This document shows, one piece after another, positions 7,472-14,374 of a DNA stretch of 44,252 nt. The stretch lies in the NCBI RefSeq assembly GCF_000426245.1, contig NZ_AUEZ01000069.1:1-44252 (forward strand), in the 5' to 3' direction. The stretch's first letter is position 1; each line of letters opens with the position of its first letter. The stretch is from Bradyrhizobium sp. Ai1a-2 (lineage in GTDB: Bacteria > Pseudomonadota > Alphaproteobacteria > Rhizobiales > Xanthobacteraceae). The position numbers and the translations under genes were made by a program. The notes below the pieces were generated by a model that worked only from the letters and a program-made list of their open reading frames with translations, was not told where the DNA came from and made no database searches.

Positions 7472-7613
7472 GGATGGTCCTCTGCTGTAAGCGAACGAGA
7501 AATCGTCAGGTGCTTGCGTTGCTGACTCGTTCGCCGGGGCAAAGGAGGCCGGAAGCGGCTCGATACGTTCACCATACCCTGTTCGGGCTGCAAGCAGCGG
7601 GTCGTATCCACCC
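7472..7613 (-). promoter_or_regulatory. Structured 5' leader RNA, copy 1 (candidate riboregulator)
   Basis: Read on the minus strand. Hairpin A is GATACG (7608-7603) with CGTATC (7567-7562), enclosing ACC/GGT and CCC/GGG helices. Hairpin B is GCGAACGAG (7534-7526) with CTCGTTCGC (7499-7491), extended by TCAG/CTGA around the loop CAACGCAAGCAC. TCCTTTGC (7546-7539) can pair with GCAGAGGA (7485-7478), which holds the Shine-Dalgarno sequence, with one G-U pair. GCTTGC (7595-7590) in hairpin A is complementary to GCAAGC (7517-7512) in the loop of B. A second copy with matching helices precedes the Clp-N gene (42705-42844). The function is inferred. Confidence 0.7.
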
Positions 7614-7619
7614 GCGGAA

Positions 7620-7648
7620 AATATGCATGGGGGCAGAGGCACTGTCAA
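7620..7648 (-). promoter_or_regulatory. Promoter of leader copy 1
   Basis: TTGACA (7648-7643), a 17-nt spacer, then CATATT (7625-7620) on the minus strand. Transcription would start close to GGTGGATACG, so hairpin A would sit at the RNA 5' end. The other leader copy has TTGACA at nearly the same distance (33 versus 32 nt from GGATACG). Confidence 0.55.
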
Positions 7649-7715
7649 CTTCTGCGAGCGGCGAGCCGCATCCGACAGAATGCTTGCGGTCGCCCTGATC
7701 ACGACGGGTTTACTG

Positions 7716-7732
7716 TTTACGTAAGTCGTAAA
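7716..7732. promoter_or_regulatory. Palindrome upstream of higA, candidate autoregulatory operator
   Basis: TTTACG (7716-7721) and CGTAAA (7727-7732) form a perfect inverted repeat around TAAGT, 48 bp before the GTG start of the HigA-type antitoxin. Antitoxins of this family commonly repress their own promoter through such sites. Binding is inferred. Confidence 0.5.
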
Positions 7733-7780
7733 TGCTGTTATCGCCGCTCCAGAATCGAGCCCGTCTCAGTTGGAAATATC

Positions 7781-8098
7781 GTGCCTCGTACTCCTGTCCA
7801 TCCCGGCGAACATCTTGCGGAAGAATTGCGTGAGCTTGGCATCAGCGCCGCGGAGCTGTCGCGTCAGATCGATGTGCCGGTGAACCGGATAACGGGCATT
7901 ATTCATGGCCAGCGCGGCATTACGGCCGACACGGCGCTACGCCTCGGCCACTGGTTTGGGAGCAGTCCGGAGTTCTGGATGAACCTGCAGCAAACCTACG
8001 AGTTGCGTGTCGCCGAAAGCGAGATTGGTCCCCAGATCGCAGCATTGCCGCGCCGGGCCGGGCGGCCGACGTCTCGAAAGCTTGGAAAAATCGCATGA
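7781..8098 (+). CDS. higA: HigA-family antitoxin, no toxin gene next to it
   Basis: A 105-residue Xre-type DNA-binding protein. The opening PRTPVHPGEHLAEELRELGI and the helix-turn-helix with FWMNLQQTYELRVAE (residues ~67-81) are diagnostic of HigA antitoxins. It starts with GTG at 7781. A HigB ribonuclease of about 90 residues normally lies just upstream; the 78 bases between the leader gene frame and the start hold no such ORF. The stop overlaps the start of the pseudouridine synthase gene (ATGA at 8095-8098), so the two are probably co-translated. Confidence 0.85.
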   Translation: MPRTPVHPGEHLAEELRELGISAAELSRQIDVPVNRITGIIHGQRGITADTALRLGHWFGSSPEFWMNLQQTYELRVAESEIGPQIAALPRRAGRPTSRKLGKIA

Positions 8099-9306
8099 GC
8101 CGCCGCATCAAAAGAGCGCTGCCAAAATCTGGTGCCCGCGCCGAGCGTCCAAAGAACGCACGTCATGATCGCAGCCGGCAGGACAAGGACCGCGTGCAGA
8201 GCGAGCGGCCGCCCGCGCATCGCCCGCACGGCAAGCCACCGCGTTTTGCCGAGCCACGGCGGGAGAAGCTGGCGCCGGCAGCGCCGGTCGAGGCTGCCGC
8301 CGAATTGCCGCTGCCGACCAAGGTCCAGACGGTCAAGGTCACCGCGGACGAGGACAACATGCGCGTCGACCGCTTCCTTGAAGCGCGGTTTCCGGGGCTG
8401 TCGTTCTCCCACATCCAGCGCATCGTCCGCAAAGGCGAACTGCGGGTCGACGGCAAGCGGGCCGACAGCAAGGATCGGCTCTCGGAAGGGCAGAGCGTGC
8501 GGATTCCGCCGTTGCGCTTGGACACGCCGAAAGCCGCGGGCGTGCTGTCGGAAGCGCAGAGCAAGACGCTCGCCGCGCTGAAGGAGATGACGCTGTTCGA
8601 GGACGCCGACGTGCTGGTGCTGAACAAGCCCGCCGGGCTTGCCGTGCAGGGCGGCTCCGGCACCACGCGCCATGTCGACCAGATGCTGGAAGTGATGCGC
8701 GACGCCAGGGGACAGAAGCCGCGCCTGGTGCACCGGATCGACAAGGAAACCTCGGGCTGCCTCCTGGTCGCAAAGACCCGCTTTGCCGCGACCCATCTCA
8801 CCGGCGCGTTTCGCTCGCGCTCGGCGCGCAAGATCTATTGGGCGCTGGTGGTCGGCGTGCCGAAGCCGAAGCAGGGCCGGATCTCGACCTATCTAGCGAA
8901 AGAGGAGGGCGAGGACGACACGATCATGCGGATCGCCGCCCATGGCGACGAGGGCGCAAGCCACGCCGTGACCTATTACGCCGTGGTCGAAACCGCGGCG
9001 CAGAAGCTGGCGTGGGTATCGCTGAAGCCGGTCACGGGGCGCACCCATCAGTTGCGCGCACATATGGCGCATATCGATCACGCCATCGTGGGCGATCCCA
9101 AATATTTCAATCGCGAGAATTGGGAACTTCCGGGCGGATTGCAGAACAGGCTGCATCTGCTCGCGCGGCGCATCGTGATCCCGCATCCGCGCGGCGGCGT
9201 GATCGACGTCAGCGCGCCGCTGCCGCCGCACATGCAGCAATCCTGGAACCTGCTTGGGCTCGACACCAGCCGGTTCGACCCGATCGAGAACGCCCCTGAA
9301 GAATAA
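8095..9306 (+). CDS. RluA-family 23S rRNA pseudouridine synthase (RluC-like)
   Basis: A 403-residue RluA-type enzyme. A basic, disordered N-terminal extension (residues 1-75) is followed by an S4 RNA-binding domain (~86-145, VDRFLEARFPGLSFSHIQRI). The catalytic domain has LVHRIDKETSG, with the nucleophilic Asp216, and later GRTHQLRAHMAH. It should isomerise uridines in 23S rRNA; RluC-type specificity is likely but cannot be proven here. The basic extension is longer than in E. coli RluC. Its start overlaps the higA stop. Confidence 0.9.
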   Translation: MSRRIKRALPKSGARAERPKNARHDRSRQDKDRVQSERPPAHRPHGKPPRFAEPRREKLAPAAPVEAAAELPLPTKVQTVKVTADEDNMRVDRFLEARFPGLSFSHIQRIVRKGELRVDGKRADSKDRLSEGQSVRIPPLRLDTPKAAGVLSEAQSKTLAALKEMTLFEDADVLVLNKPAGLAVQGGSGTTRHVDQMLEVMRDARGQKPRLVHRIDKETSGCLLVAKTRFAATHLTGAFRSRSARKIYWALVVGVPKPKQGRISTYLAKEEGEDDTIMRIAAHGDEGASHAVTYYAVVETAAQKLAWVSLKPVTGRTHQLRAHMAHIDHAIVGDPKYFNRENWELPGGLQNRLHLLARRIVIPHPRGGVIDVSAPLPPHMQQSWNLLGLDTSRFDPIENAPEE

Positions 9307-9345
9307 TTTGTTGCGCTTTCGGCGGGCCATCCCGACATATGACCC

Positions 9346-9672
9346 ATGAAACACTCAGCGCGTATGCTCGTCATCCTGGCCTTGGTGCTCGCAGCGCCCG
9401 CTGCATCGGCGCAGTTCATAACGCCCGGAAGCAACCCGAACCTTCTTCCGCCTCCTCCTGCGCCCCCGCCACCACCGAAGATCGTGGCGCCGACCACGCC
9501 GATGATGCGCGGAGAGCCGGAATCCCAGTTGCAGCCGCTGCCAAGTCCTCGAGCGTCGACCCGCCGATCGTTCAGTGACCGTGTCAGAAGCTGCCTCGAT
9601 GAGGGCGCGGCTGCCGGCCTCGATCCCGCCGAGCGCGCCGCCTATTCGCGCAGTTGCGCCGCGCGTGACTGA
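9346..9672 (+). CDS. Small secreted proline-rich hypothetical protein
   Basis: 108 residues with a Sec signal peptide (LVILALVLAAPAASAQ, cut after residue ~23) and a proline run (LLPPPPAPPPPPK). The C-terminal part has two cysteines spaced like a small disulfide hairpin (RVRSCLDEGAAAGL and YSRSCAARD). I do not recognise a family. The gene follows the pseudouridine synthase by 39 nt and could share its transcript. A periplasmic location is inferred from the signal. Confidence 0.7.
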   Translation: MKHSARMLVILALVLAAPAASAQFITPGSNPNLLPPPPAPPPPPKIVAPTTPMMRGEPESQLQPLPSPRASTRRSFSDRVRSCLDEGAAAGLDPAERAAYSRSCAARD

Positions 9673-9704
9673 CGGCGGAACTGACCGAAGAGCAAGTCTC
9701 TCAG

Positions 9705-9790
9705 CCGTCATTGCGAGGAGCGAAGCGACGAAGCAATCCACGTCTCCGCAAATGTCGAAATGGATTGCGTCGCTTCGCTCGCAATGACGG
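9705..9790. repeat. Palindromic intergenic repeat, 'cgtcattgcgag' type
   Basis: Second member of the family seen at 2148-2233. It runs from CCGTCATTGCGAGGAGCGAA to TCGCAATGACGG, with AAGCAATCCA and TGGATTGCGT as inner arms. It separates the small secreted protein from the ATP12 gene. Confidence 0.85.
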
Positions 9791-9905
9791 GGGCGGCGGA
9801 GCGGCTGCGGGCCCACAATGATCTTCCTGATCCGGTCAGCTTTATTTGCCGCGACGCCTGACTTATCCTGCGAGCAGACAAACCCCAATGGAAGCTTGCG
9901 AAGAC

Positions 9906-10679
9906 ATGCGCGAATTGTTCGATGAAGCGGCGGGACAATCCCCGCTCGATCCGCAGGAGGCGGCGCGTCGCAACGTGCGCGCGCCGCAGCGCAAGCGGTT
10001 CTACAAGGGGGCCGATATCGCCGAAGACGACGGCGGCTTTGCCGTGACGCTCGACGGCCGGCCGATCCGTACGCCATCCGGAAAAAAGGTGACGGTGCCC
10101 TCGCGCGCGATCGCGGACGCCGTCGCTGCCGAGTGGAACGCGCAAGGAGAGATGATCGACCCGCTGACCATGCCGCTGACTCGCTTTGCCAACAGCGTGA
10201 TCGAGGGCGTGGTTGGTCGCGTCGACGTGGTCGCTGACGATGCGGCAAAGTATCTCGGCTCGGATCTGTTGTTCTATCGCGCCGGTCACCCGGAGGCGCT
10301 GGTCGCCCGCGAGGCCGAGCATTGGGATCCGATCCTGTTCTGGGCCGCGGATACCCTCGGCGCGCACTTCATTCTCGCGGAGGGGATCGTGCACGTCGCC
10401 CAGCCGGAAAGCGCGATCAGAGCCGCGCGCGAGGCGTTTCCGCGCGATCCATGGTCGGTGGCGGCGCTCCACGTGGTGACGACGCTCACCGGTTCGGCAT
10501 TGCTTGCGCTGGCCCTGACCCGCGGTTTTCGGGACGCAGCGCAGATCTGGTCCGCCGCCCATGTCGACGAGGACTGGAACATCGAACAATGGGGCGTGGA
10601 CGAGGAGGTCGCCGCCCGCCGGGCGGCGCGGCTGGTCGATTTCGATGCGGCCGCCAGCATTCTGAAGACGCTGAACTGA
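9906..10679 (+). CDS. ATP12-family F1-ATPase assembly chaperone
   Basis: A 257-residue ATP12 homologue. Family features include KRFYKGADIAEDDGGFAVTL, DGRPIRTPSGK, AAEWNAQ and the C-terminal DEDWNIEQWGVDEEVAARRA. In mitochondria and alphaproteobacteria ATP12 binds the alpha subunit during F1 assembly. The start is uncertain. ATG 9906 has GGAAG at 9890-9894; ATG 9888 would add six residues and lacks a ribosome site. The next genes begin after a repeat at 10745. Confidence 0.85.
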   Translation: MRELFDEAAGQSPLDPQEAARRNVRAPQRKRFYKGADIAEDDGGFAVTLDGRPIRTPSGKKVTVPSRAIADAVAAEWNAQGEMIDPLTMPLTRFANSVIEGVVGRVDVVADDAAKYLGSDLLFYRAGHPEALVAREAEHWDPILFWAADTLGAHFILAEGIVHVAQPESAIRAAREAFPRDPWSVAALHVVTTLTGSALLALALTRGFRDAAQIWSAAHVDEDWNIEQWGVDEEVAARRAARLVDFDAAASILKTLN

Positions 10680-10744
10680 ATTCGTTTGGGGCAACCGCCA
10701 CCGCTAAGTTAACGGGAGGTTTACGGCCGCGGAGCTAGGCTCGA

Positions 10745-10845
10745 GATCATGATCCGATTGGACGAAATCGGATCATGATCTCATCTTTTTGTTTGAGCAT
10801 GATCTTCTCGGAAAACCGGATTTCCACTTTTCCGGATCATGCTCT
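10745..10845. repeat. 'gatcatgatccga' mosaic repeat, copy 1
   Basis: A palindromic head (GATCATGATCCGAT pairing with ATCGGATCATGATC) is followed by a tail containing GTTTGAGCATGATCTTCTCG and ending TCCGGATCATGCTCT. Copies are at 34830-34953 and 35388-35481. It lies 25 bp before the FliK-like start codon and so within its leader or promoter. Confidence 0.9.
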
Positions 10846-10870
10846 AGCCATCAAGCCGAGAACCTCCGAC

Positions 10871-12406
10871 ATGGCGCTGACCGTCAATCCCGTGCTGCCG
10901 GTGCTTTCCGCCAAGGAGGTGGGCAGCGTCACGCCCGATCTCGTGCTGCAGCCGGGCAGCGTGATCAATGCGCAGGTGCTGAAAGTGCTCTCCGCCGACC
11001 TGGTACGGATCGCGATCTCAAGCCTGTCGATCGACGTGCTCTCGGAAGTGCCCCTGAAGGAGGGGCAGGCGCTGCAGCTCGCGGTGTCCCAGACCAAGGA
11101 CGGGATCCGTCTCGCGATGGTCGGGCAGGGCGATGCCGCCACCGCCGATACGGTGTCGCTATCGCCCGACGCGCTGCTGGATGCCGCCGGCAATCCCTCG
11201 ACCGCGGCCCAGCCCAAAAACGTGCTCACGCCGGTGGAGCGTGCGGCCGTCGCCAGCGCCGCGCAAAATGCGGCGACGGTGCAGCAGAGCCTGGCGCCGC
11301 TATTTGCCAATCTCGGCGCGCTGGCCGCCGCGGGCAACCTTCCGCCAAGGCTGCAGCAGGCGATTGCGCAGGTGCTGACGCAGCAGACCCGGCTCGACCA
11401 GGGCCTTGACGGCGGCGATATCAAGAATGGCTTCGAGCGCTCCGGCCTGTTCTTCGAGGCGTCGCTGGCTGCCGGCACCGCATCATCGGCTGCGGGCGCC
11501 CCCGATCTGAAGGCCGCGCTCATCGTGCTGCGGCAGACCCTGCAGTCGTCGCTCGGCACGGCGGATGCCGCGCCGCCGGCTTCCACCGCCACGGGACAGG
11601 CCGCGGCACATCCCGCGCTCAGTCAAAATCTCGCGCCATCCGAGATCGAGGTCGAGGAAATCCTGCTGCCGCAGGCGCGTGTCCCGGTCGCCGATGATCT
11701 CGTGACGCCGGGCGGCATCGGCCGGGCTACGTCAAACGCCGGCCCCTCCGCCGGCGCGACGCTGCTGCAGGAACTCGGCGATTCCTTGCGTCCAACTGAC
11801 ATCGCCACCGATGTGACCGTCAACACCAACACGCCGCCACCGCCGTTCCGTGGTTCCGTTCCTACCGCCCAGCCTGTCGCCTCGCCATCGGTCGCGCCGG
11901 ATATGCCGCTGGCCGCTGCCGCTCATCATCTGCTCGGCGACACCGACGCGGCGCTCGCGCGGCAGACGCTGTTGCAGGTGGCGTCCCTGCCGGACCGCAT
12001 CGATCCCGCGCATCAGCAGATCGACACCTCGTCGCCGCGCTGGCATTTCGAAATCCCGTTCGCGACCCAGCAGGGCACGGCGATGGCGCAGTTCGAGATT
12101 TCCCGCGACGGCGGCGCTGGTGTTGAGGCCGAAGCGGCCAAGCGCGTCTGGCGGGCGCGTTTCTCGCTCGATGTCGAGCCGGCAGGCCCGGTCCATGCGC
12201 TGATCTCGCTGATCGGCGACAAGACTTCGGTGCGGATGTGGGCGGAACGCCCGGCGACCGCCGCGCAGCTTCGCGCCGGTGCCCCGCAGTTGAGCCAGGC
12301 GCTGAGCCGGGCCGAGCTTCTGCCCGGCGATATCGTGATCCAGGACGGCGCACCGCCGCAGTCAACGCCGGCTCGCGCCGGCCATTTCCTGGACCGCGCG
12401 CTATGA
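10871..12406 (+). CDS. Flagellar hook-length control (FliK)-like protein
   Basis: 511 residues, rich in Ala and Gln and low in complexity through the middle. A folded C-terminal part at about 390-490 (RWHFEIPFATQQGTAMAQFE, then VHALISLIGDKTSVRMWAER) matches the Flg_hook domain of FliK proteins. FliK-type rulers set hook length by acting on FlhB. The next gene encodes a free FlhB C-terminal domain and overlaps by 4 nt, which supports a secretion-switch role. The start ATG 10871 has only a weak ribosome site. No other flagellar genes are in the window, so this may be a second, specialised FliK. Confidence 0.75.
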   Translation: MALTVNPVLPVLSAKEVGSVTPDLVLQPGSVINAQVLKVLSADLVRIAISSLSIDVLSEVPLKEGQALQLAVSQTKDGIRLAMVGQGDAATADTVSLSPDALLDAAGNPSTAAQPKNVLTPVERAAVASAAQNAATVQQSLAPLFANLGALAAAGNLPPRLQQAIAQVLTQQTRLDQGLDGGDIKNGFERSGLFFEASLAAGTASSAAGAPDLKAALIVLRQTLQSSLGTADAAPPASTATGQAAAHPALSQNLAPSEIEVEEILLPQARVPVADDLVTPGGIGRATSNAGPSAGATLLQELGDSLRPTDIATDVTVNTNTPPPPFRGSVPTAQPVASPSVAPDMPLAAAAHHLLGDTDAALARQTLLQVASLPDRIDPAHQQIDTSSPRWHFEIPFATQQGTAMAQFEISRDGGAGVEAEAAKRVWRARFSLDVEPAGPVHALISLIGDKTSVRMWAERPATAAQLRAGAPQLSQALSRAELLPGDIVIQDGAPPQSTPARAGHFLDRAL

Positions 12407-12669
12407 GCGTCGAGACCAAGAGCCAGCTCGCTGTCGCCCTGCACTACGACCACGGCGGCGCGCCGACCGTGGTCGCCAAGGGCAGGGGCGCGCTCGGCGC
12501 CAGGATCGTCGAGCTCGCAAAAGCCCACGACATCCCGATCGAGGAGAACGAGGTTCTGGCGGGCGCGCTCTCCAATGTCGAACTTGGCGACGAGATTCCC
12601 GTCGAGCTTTACAAGGCGGTGGCGGAAGTGCTGGTTTTCGTGCTCCGCCTGTCGGGCCGCGCACGGTAA
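12403..12669 (+). CDS. Stand-alone FlhB C-terminal domain protein
   Basis: 88 residues aligning with the cytoplasmic C-terminal domain of FlhB/YscU export-switch proteins: QLAVALHYDHGGAPTVVAKG, then IPIEENEVLAGALSNVELGD and EIPVELYKAVAEVLVFVLRL. It begins where FlhB resumes after its self-cleaving NPTH site, and has neither NPTH nor membrane segments. It therefore resembles the cleaved fragment of FlhB. Overlap with the FliK-like gene (ATGA) suggests coupled synthesis of a matched pair. Confidence 0.85.
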   Translation: MSVETKSQLAVALHYDHGGAPTVVAKGRGALGARIVELAKAHDIPIEENEVLAGALSNVELGDEIPVELYKAVAEVLVFVLRLSGRAR

Positions 12670-12738
12670 GGTTCTTGCCATCGTTTCATCACGATGGCAT
12701 CCATCATTGCCTGCTCCTCAACCCATCCAGGTTTTGCC

Positions 12739-13557
12739 GTGATCAATCGCCGCCAAGCGCTCGGTCTTCTCACCGCCGCGTCCGTTCTGCCGACCCGCAG
12801 CCTCGCCAACGTGTCCTACCAGCGCAACGAGTTTCGCGACGATTTGGCGCGGCGCTTCTTCGCGCTCGGCACCGAGGGTACCTTCGTCGCCTACAAGGTC
12901 GACGACTACCTGATTATCGCCAGCGACAAGCGCAGGTCCAGCGAGGGCAAATTGCCGGCCTCGACCTTCAAGATCCCGAATTCGGTCATTGCGCTCGACA
13001 CCGGCGTGGTCGAGGACCCCGACAAGGACGTGTTCAAGTGGGACGGCGTGACGCGCAGCATCGAGGCCTGGAACAAGGACCATACGCTGCGCTCGGCGAT
13101 CGCGGTTTCCGCCGTGCCGGTCTATCAGGAGATCGCGCGGCGCATCGGCGAAGAGCGGATGAAGAAATATCTCGATCTGCTCGAATACGGCAATCGCGAC
13201 ATCGGCGGCGGCATCGACCAGTTCTGGCTGACGGGAAACCTGCGCATCGATCCGGTGCAGCAGATCGATTTCGTGGACCGGCTGCGGCGCGGCACCTTGC
13301 CGGTCTCCAAACGCGCCCAGGAATTGACGCGCGACATCCTGCCGGTGACGAAGGTGGGAGATGCCATTATCCGCGCCAAGAGCGGCCTCCTCGGCGCCGA
13401 GGTCGGCAAGCCCTCGCTCGGCTGGCTGGTCGGCTGGGTCGAGAAAGGCACTTCCGTTACCGTGTTCGCGATGAACATGGACTGCAAGAACGAGAGCCAC
13501 ATCGCCGCCCGCATGACGGTGACGCAGCAGTGCCTCGCCGACATCGTGGCGTATTGA
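12739..13557 (+). CDS. Class D (OXA-type) beta-lactamase
   Basis: A 272-residue serine beta-lactamase of class D. The motifs are in order: STFK (Ser75, Lys78), SAV (124-126), YGN (150-152) and KSG (214-216); FWLTGN is also typical. It should hydrolyse penicillins in the periplasm. The N-terminus (INRRQALGLLTAASVLPTRS) has paired arginines and a hydrophobic stretch, perhaps a Tat-type signal. I prefer GTG 12739; ATG 12694 would add 15 residues before the signal. Spectrum and expression cannot be judged. It looks chromosomal, with no resistance-type mobile context. Confidence 0.88.
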   Translation: MINRRQALGLLTAASVLPTRSLANVSYQRNEFRDDLARRFFALGTEGTFVAYKVDDYLIIASDKRRSSEGKLPASTFKIPNSVIALDTGVVEDPDKDVFKWDGVTRSIEAWNKDHTLRSAIAVSAVPVYQEIARRIGEERMKKYLDLLEYGNRDIGGGIDQFWLTGNLRIDPVQQIDFVDRLRRGTLPVSKRAQELTRDILPVTKVGDAIIRAKSGLLGAEVGKPSLGWLVGWVEKGTSVTVFAMNMDCKNESHIAARMTVTQQCLADIVAY

Positions 13558-13644
13558 TGGGCTGATGCGCGCCCGCGCTGGCTGGTGCGCAAATCAATGC
13601 CGGACTAACATCTCCGTACAATGAAAAACCGTACGGAGGACATC

Positions 13645-14301
13645 ATGCATTCTGCTTCAGTCTGGCTCTCGTCGCTCACACTTGCTGCAGCCGGCGGCTG
13701 GTTCGCGGCCACGATGTTTGCCGCGCCGGCGACCAGCAAGCAGCCGCGCTTCCCGCAGCTCACCATGGACCAGCTCGACGAAAAGCAGCGACCGCTCGGC
13801 GAGCAGATCATGAAGGTCTCGAGCGTCGGCATCGGCGGCCCCTACAATCCGATGATCCGCAGCCCCGTGCTCGGTCAACGCCTGTTCGATTTGTTCTATT
13901 ACCTGCGCTGGCAGACCTCGGTCCCGACCAAGCTCAACGAATTCGCAATCCTGATCATTGGCCGGCAATGGCGTTCGCAGGTCGAATGGTTCGCGCATGC
14001 ACCGCTCGCGGCCAAGGCCGGCCTCTCGGCCGATATCATCGCTGAGCTCAAGGCCAACAAGCGACCGTCGAACATGGCCGAGGACGAGGCCGCGGTCTAT
14101 GATTTCGTCACTGAGCTGACCACGACCAAGAAGGTATCCGACGAAACCTATGCACGGACGAAGAAGGTGTTCAACGATCAGCAGATCGTGGATTTGACCG
14201 CGGTCGCCGGCAACTATGTCATGGTCGCGATGATGCTCGCCATGGCGGAGGAGACCGTGCCGCCCGGCAAGGAGGAGCCGTTCAAGGTGGGGGAGAACTG
14301 A
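13645..14301 (+). CDS. Carboxymuconolactone decarboxylase-family protein with N-terminal anchor or signal
   Basis: 218 residues. A hydrophobic N-terminus (WLSSLTLAAAGGWFAATMFA, ~5-24) suggests export. The body resembles carboxymuconolactone-decarboxylase/AhpD-fold proteins (LNEFAILIIGRQWRSQVEWF, then AVYDFVTELTTTKKVSDETY). The CxxC pair of AhpD peroxidases is missing, so peroxidase activity is unlikely. I chose ATG 13645 because GGAGGA lies 5 nt upstream; ATG 13621 would place that site inside the gene. Alone between the beta-lactamase and a convergent gene. Role unknown. Confidence 0.75.
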   Translation: MHSASVWLSSLTLAAAGGWFAATMFAAPATSKQPRFPQLTMDQLDEKQRPLGEQIMKVSSVGIGGPYNPMIRSPVLGQRLFDLFYYLRWQTSVPTKLNEFAILIIGRQWRSQVEWFAHAPLAAKAGLSADIIAELKANKRPSNMAEDEAAVYDFVTELTTTKKVSDETYARTKKVFNDQQIVDLTAVAGNYVMVAMMLAMAEETVPPGKEEPFKVGEN

Positions 14302-14328
14302 CGGAGCTGCGGGCACGAAGACGGTGCG

Positions 14329-14349
14329 CGGCCGGGATTCTCCCGGCCG
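14329..14349. terminator. Hairpin between convergent genes
   Basis: CGGCCGGGA (14329-14337) and TCCCGGCCG (14341-14349) form a perfect 9-bp stem with a 3-nt loop. It lies between the stops of the carboxymuconolactone-type gene and the DUF4260 gene. No T-run follows on either strand, so termination strength is uncertain. Confidence 0.55.
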
Positions 14350-14374
14350 TCGCATGATCAAATCTGAGGCGATA

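Noticed and set aside
7252..7611. Upstream frame with MVNVS and QQRKH in the leader, matching one in copy 2
   Set aside because: The phase is kept in both copies, so a translated leader peptide cannot be excluded. But there is no ribosome site at its ATG, and most residues differ non-conservatively. Kept only as an alternative to the RNA model.
7472..7613. ROSE-type RNA thermometer
   Set aside because: The conserved UYGCU opposite the ribosome site, typical of ROSE elements, is absent. A thermometer function of another type remains possible.
7472..7702. N-terminal extension of the Lon-N protein through the leader
   Set aside because: The frame is open, but the sister gene has no matching in-frame extension, the RBS-supported ATG at 7471 starts the shared module, and the upstream sequence fits a folded leader.
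7703..7780. HigB toxin upstream of HigA
   Set aside because: Only 78 bases without an open frame of toxin size are present.
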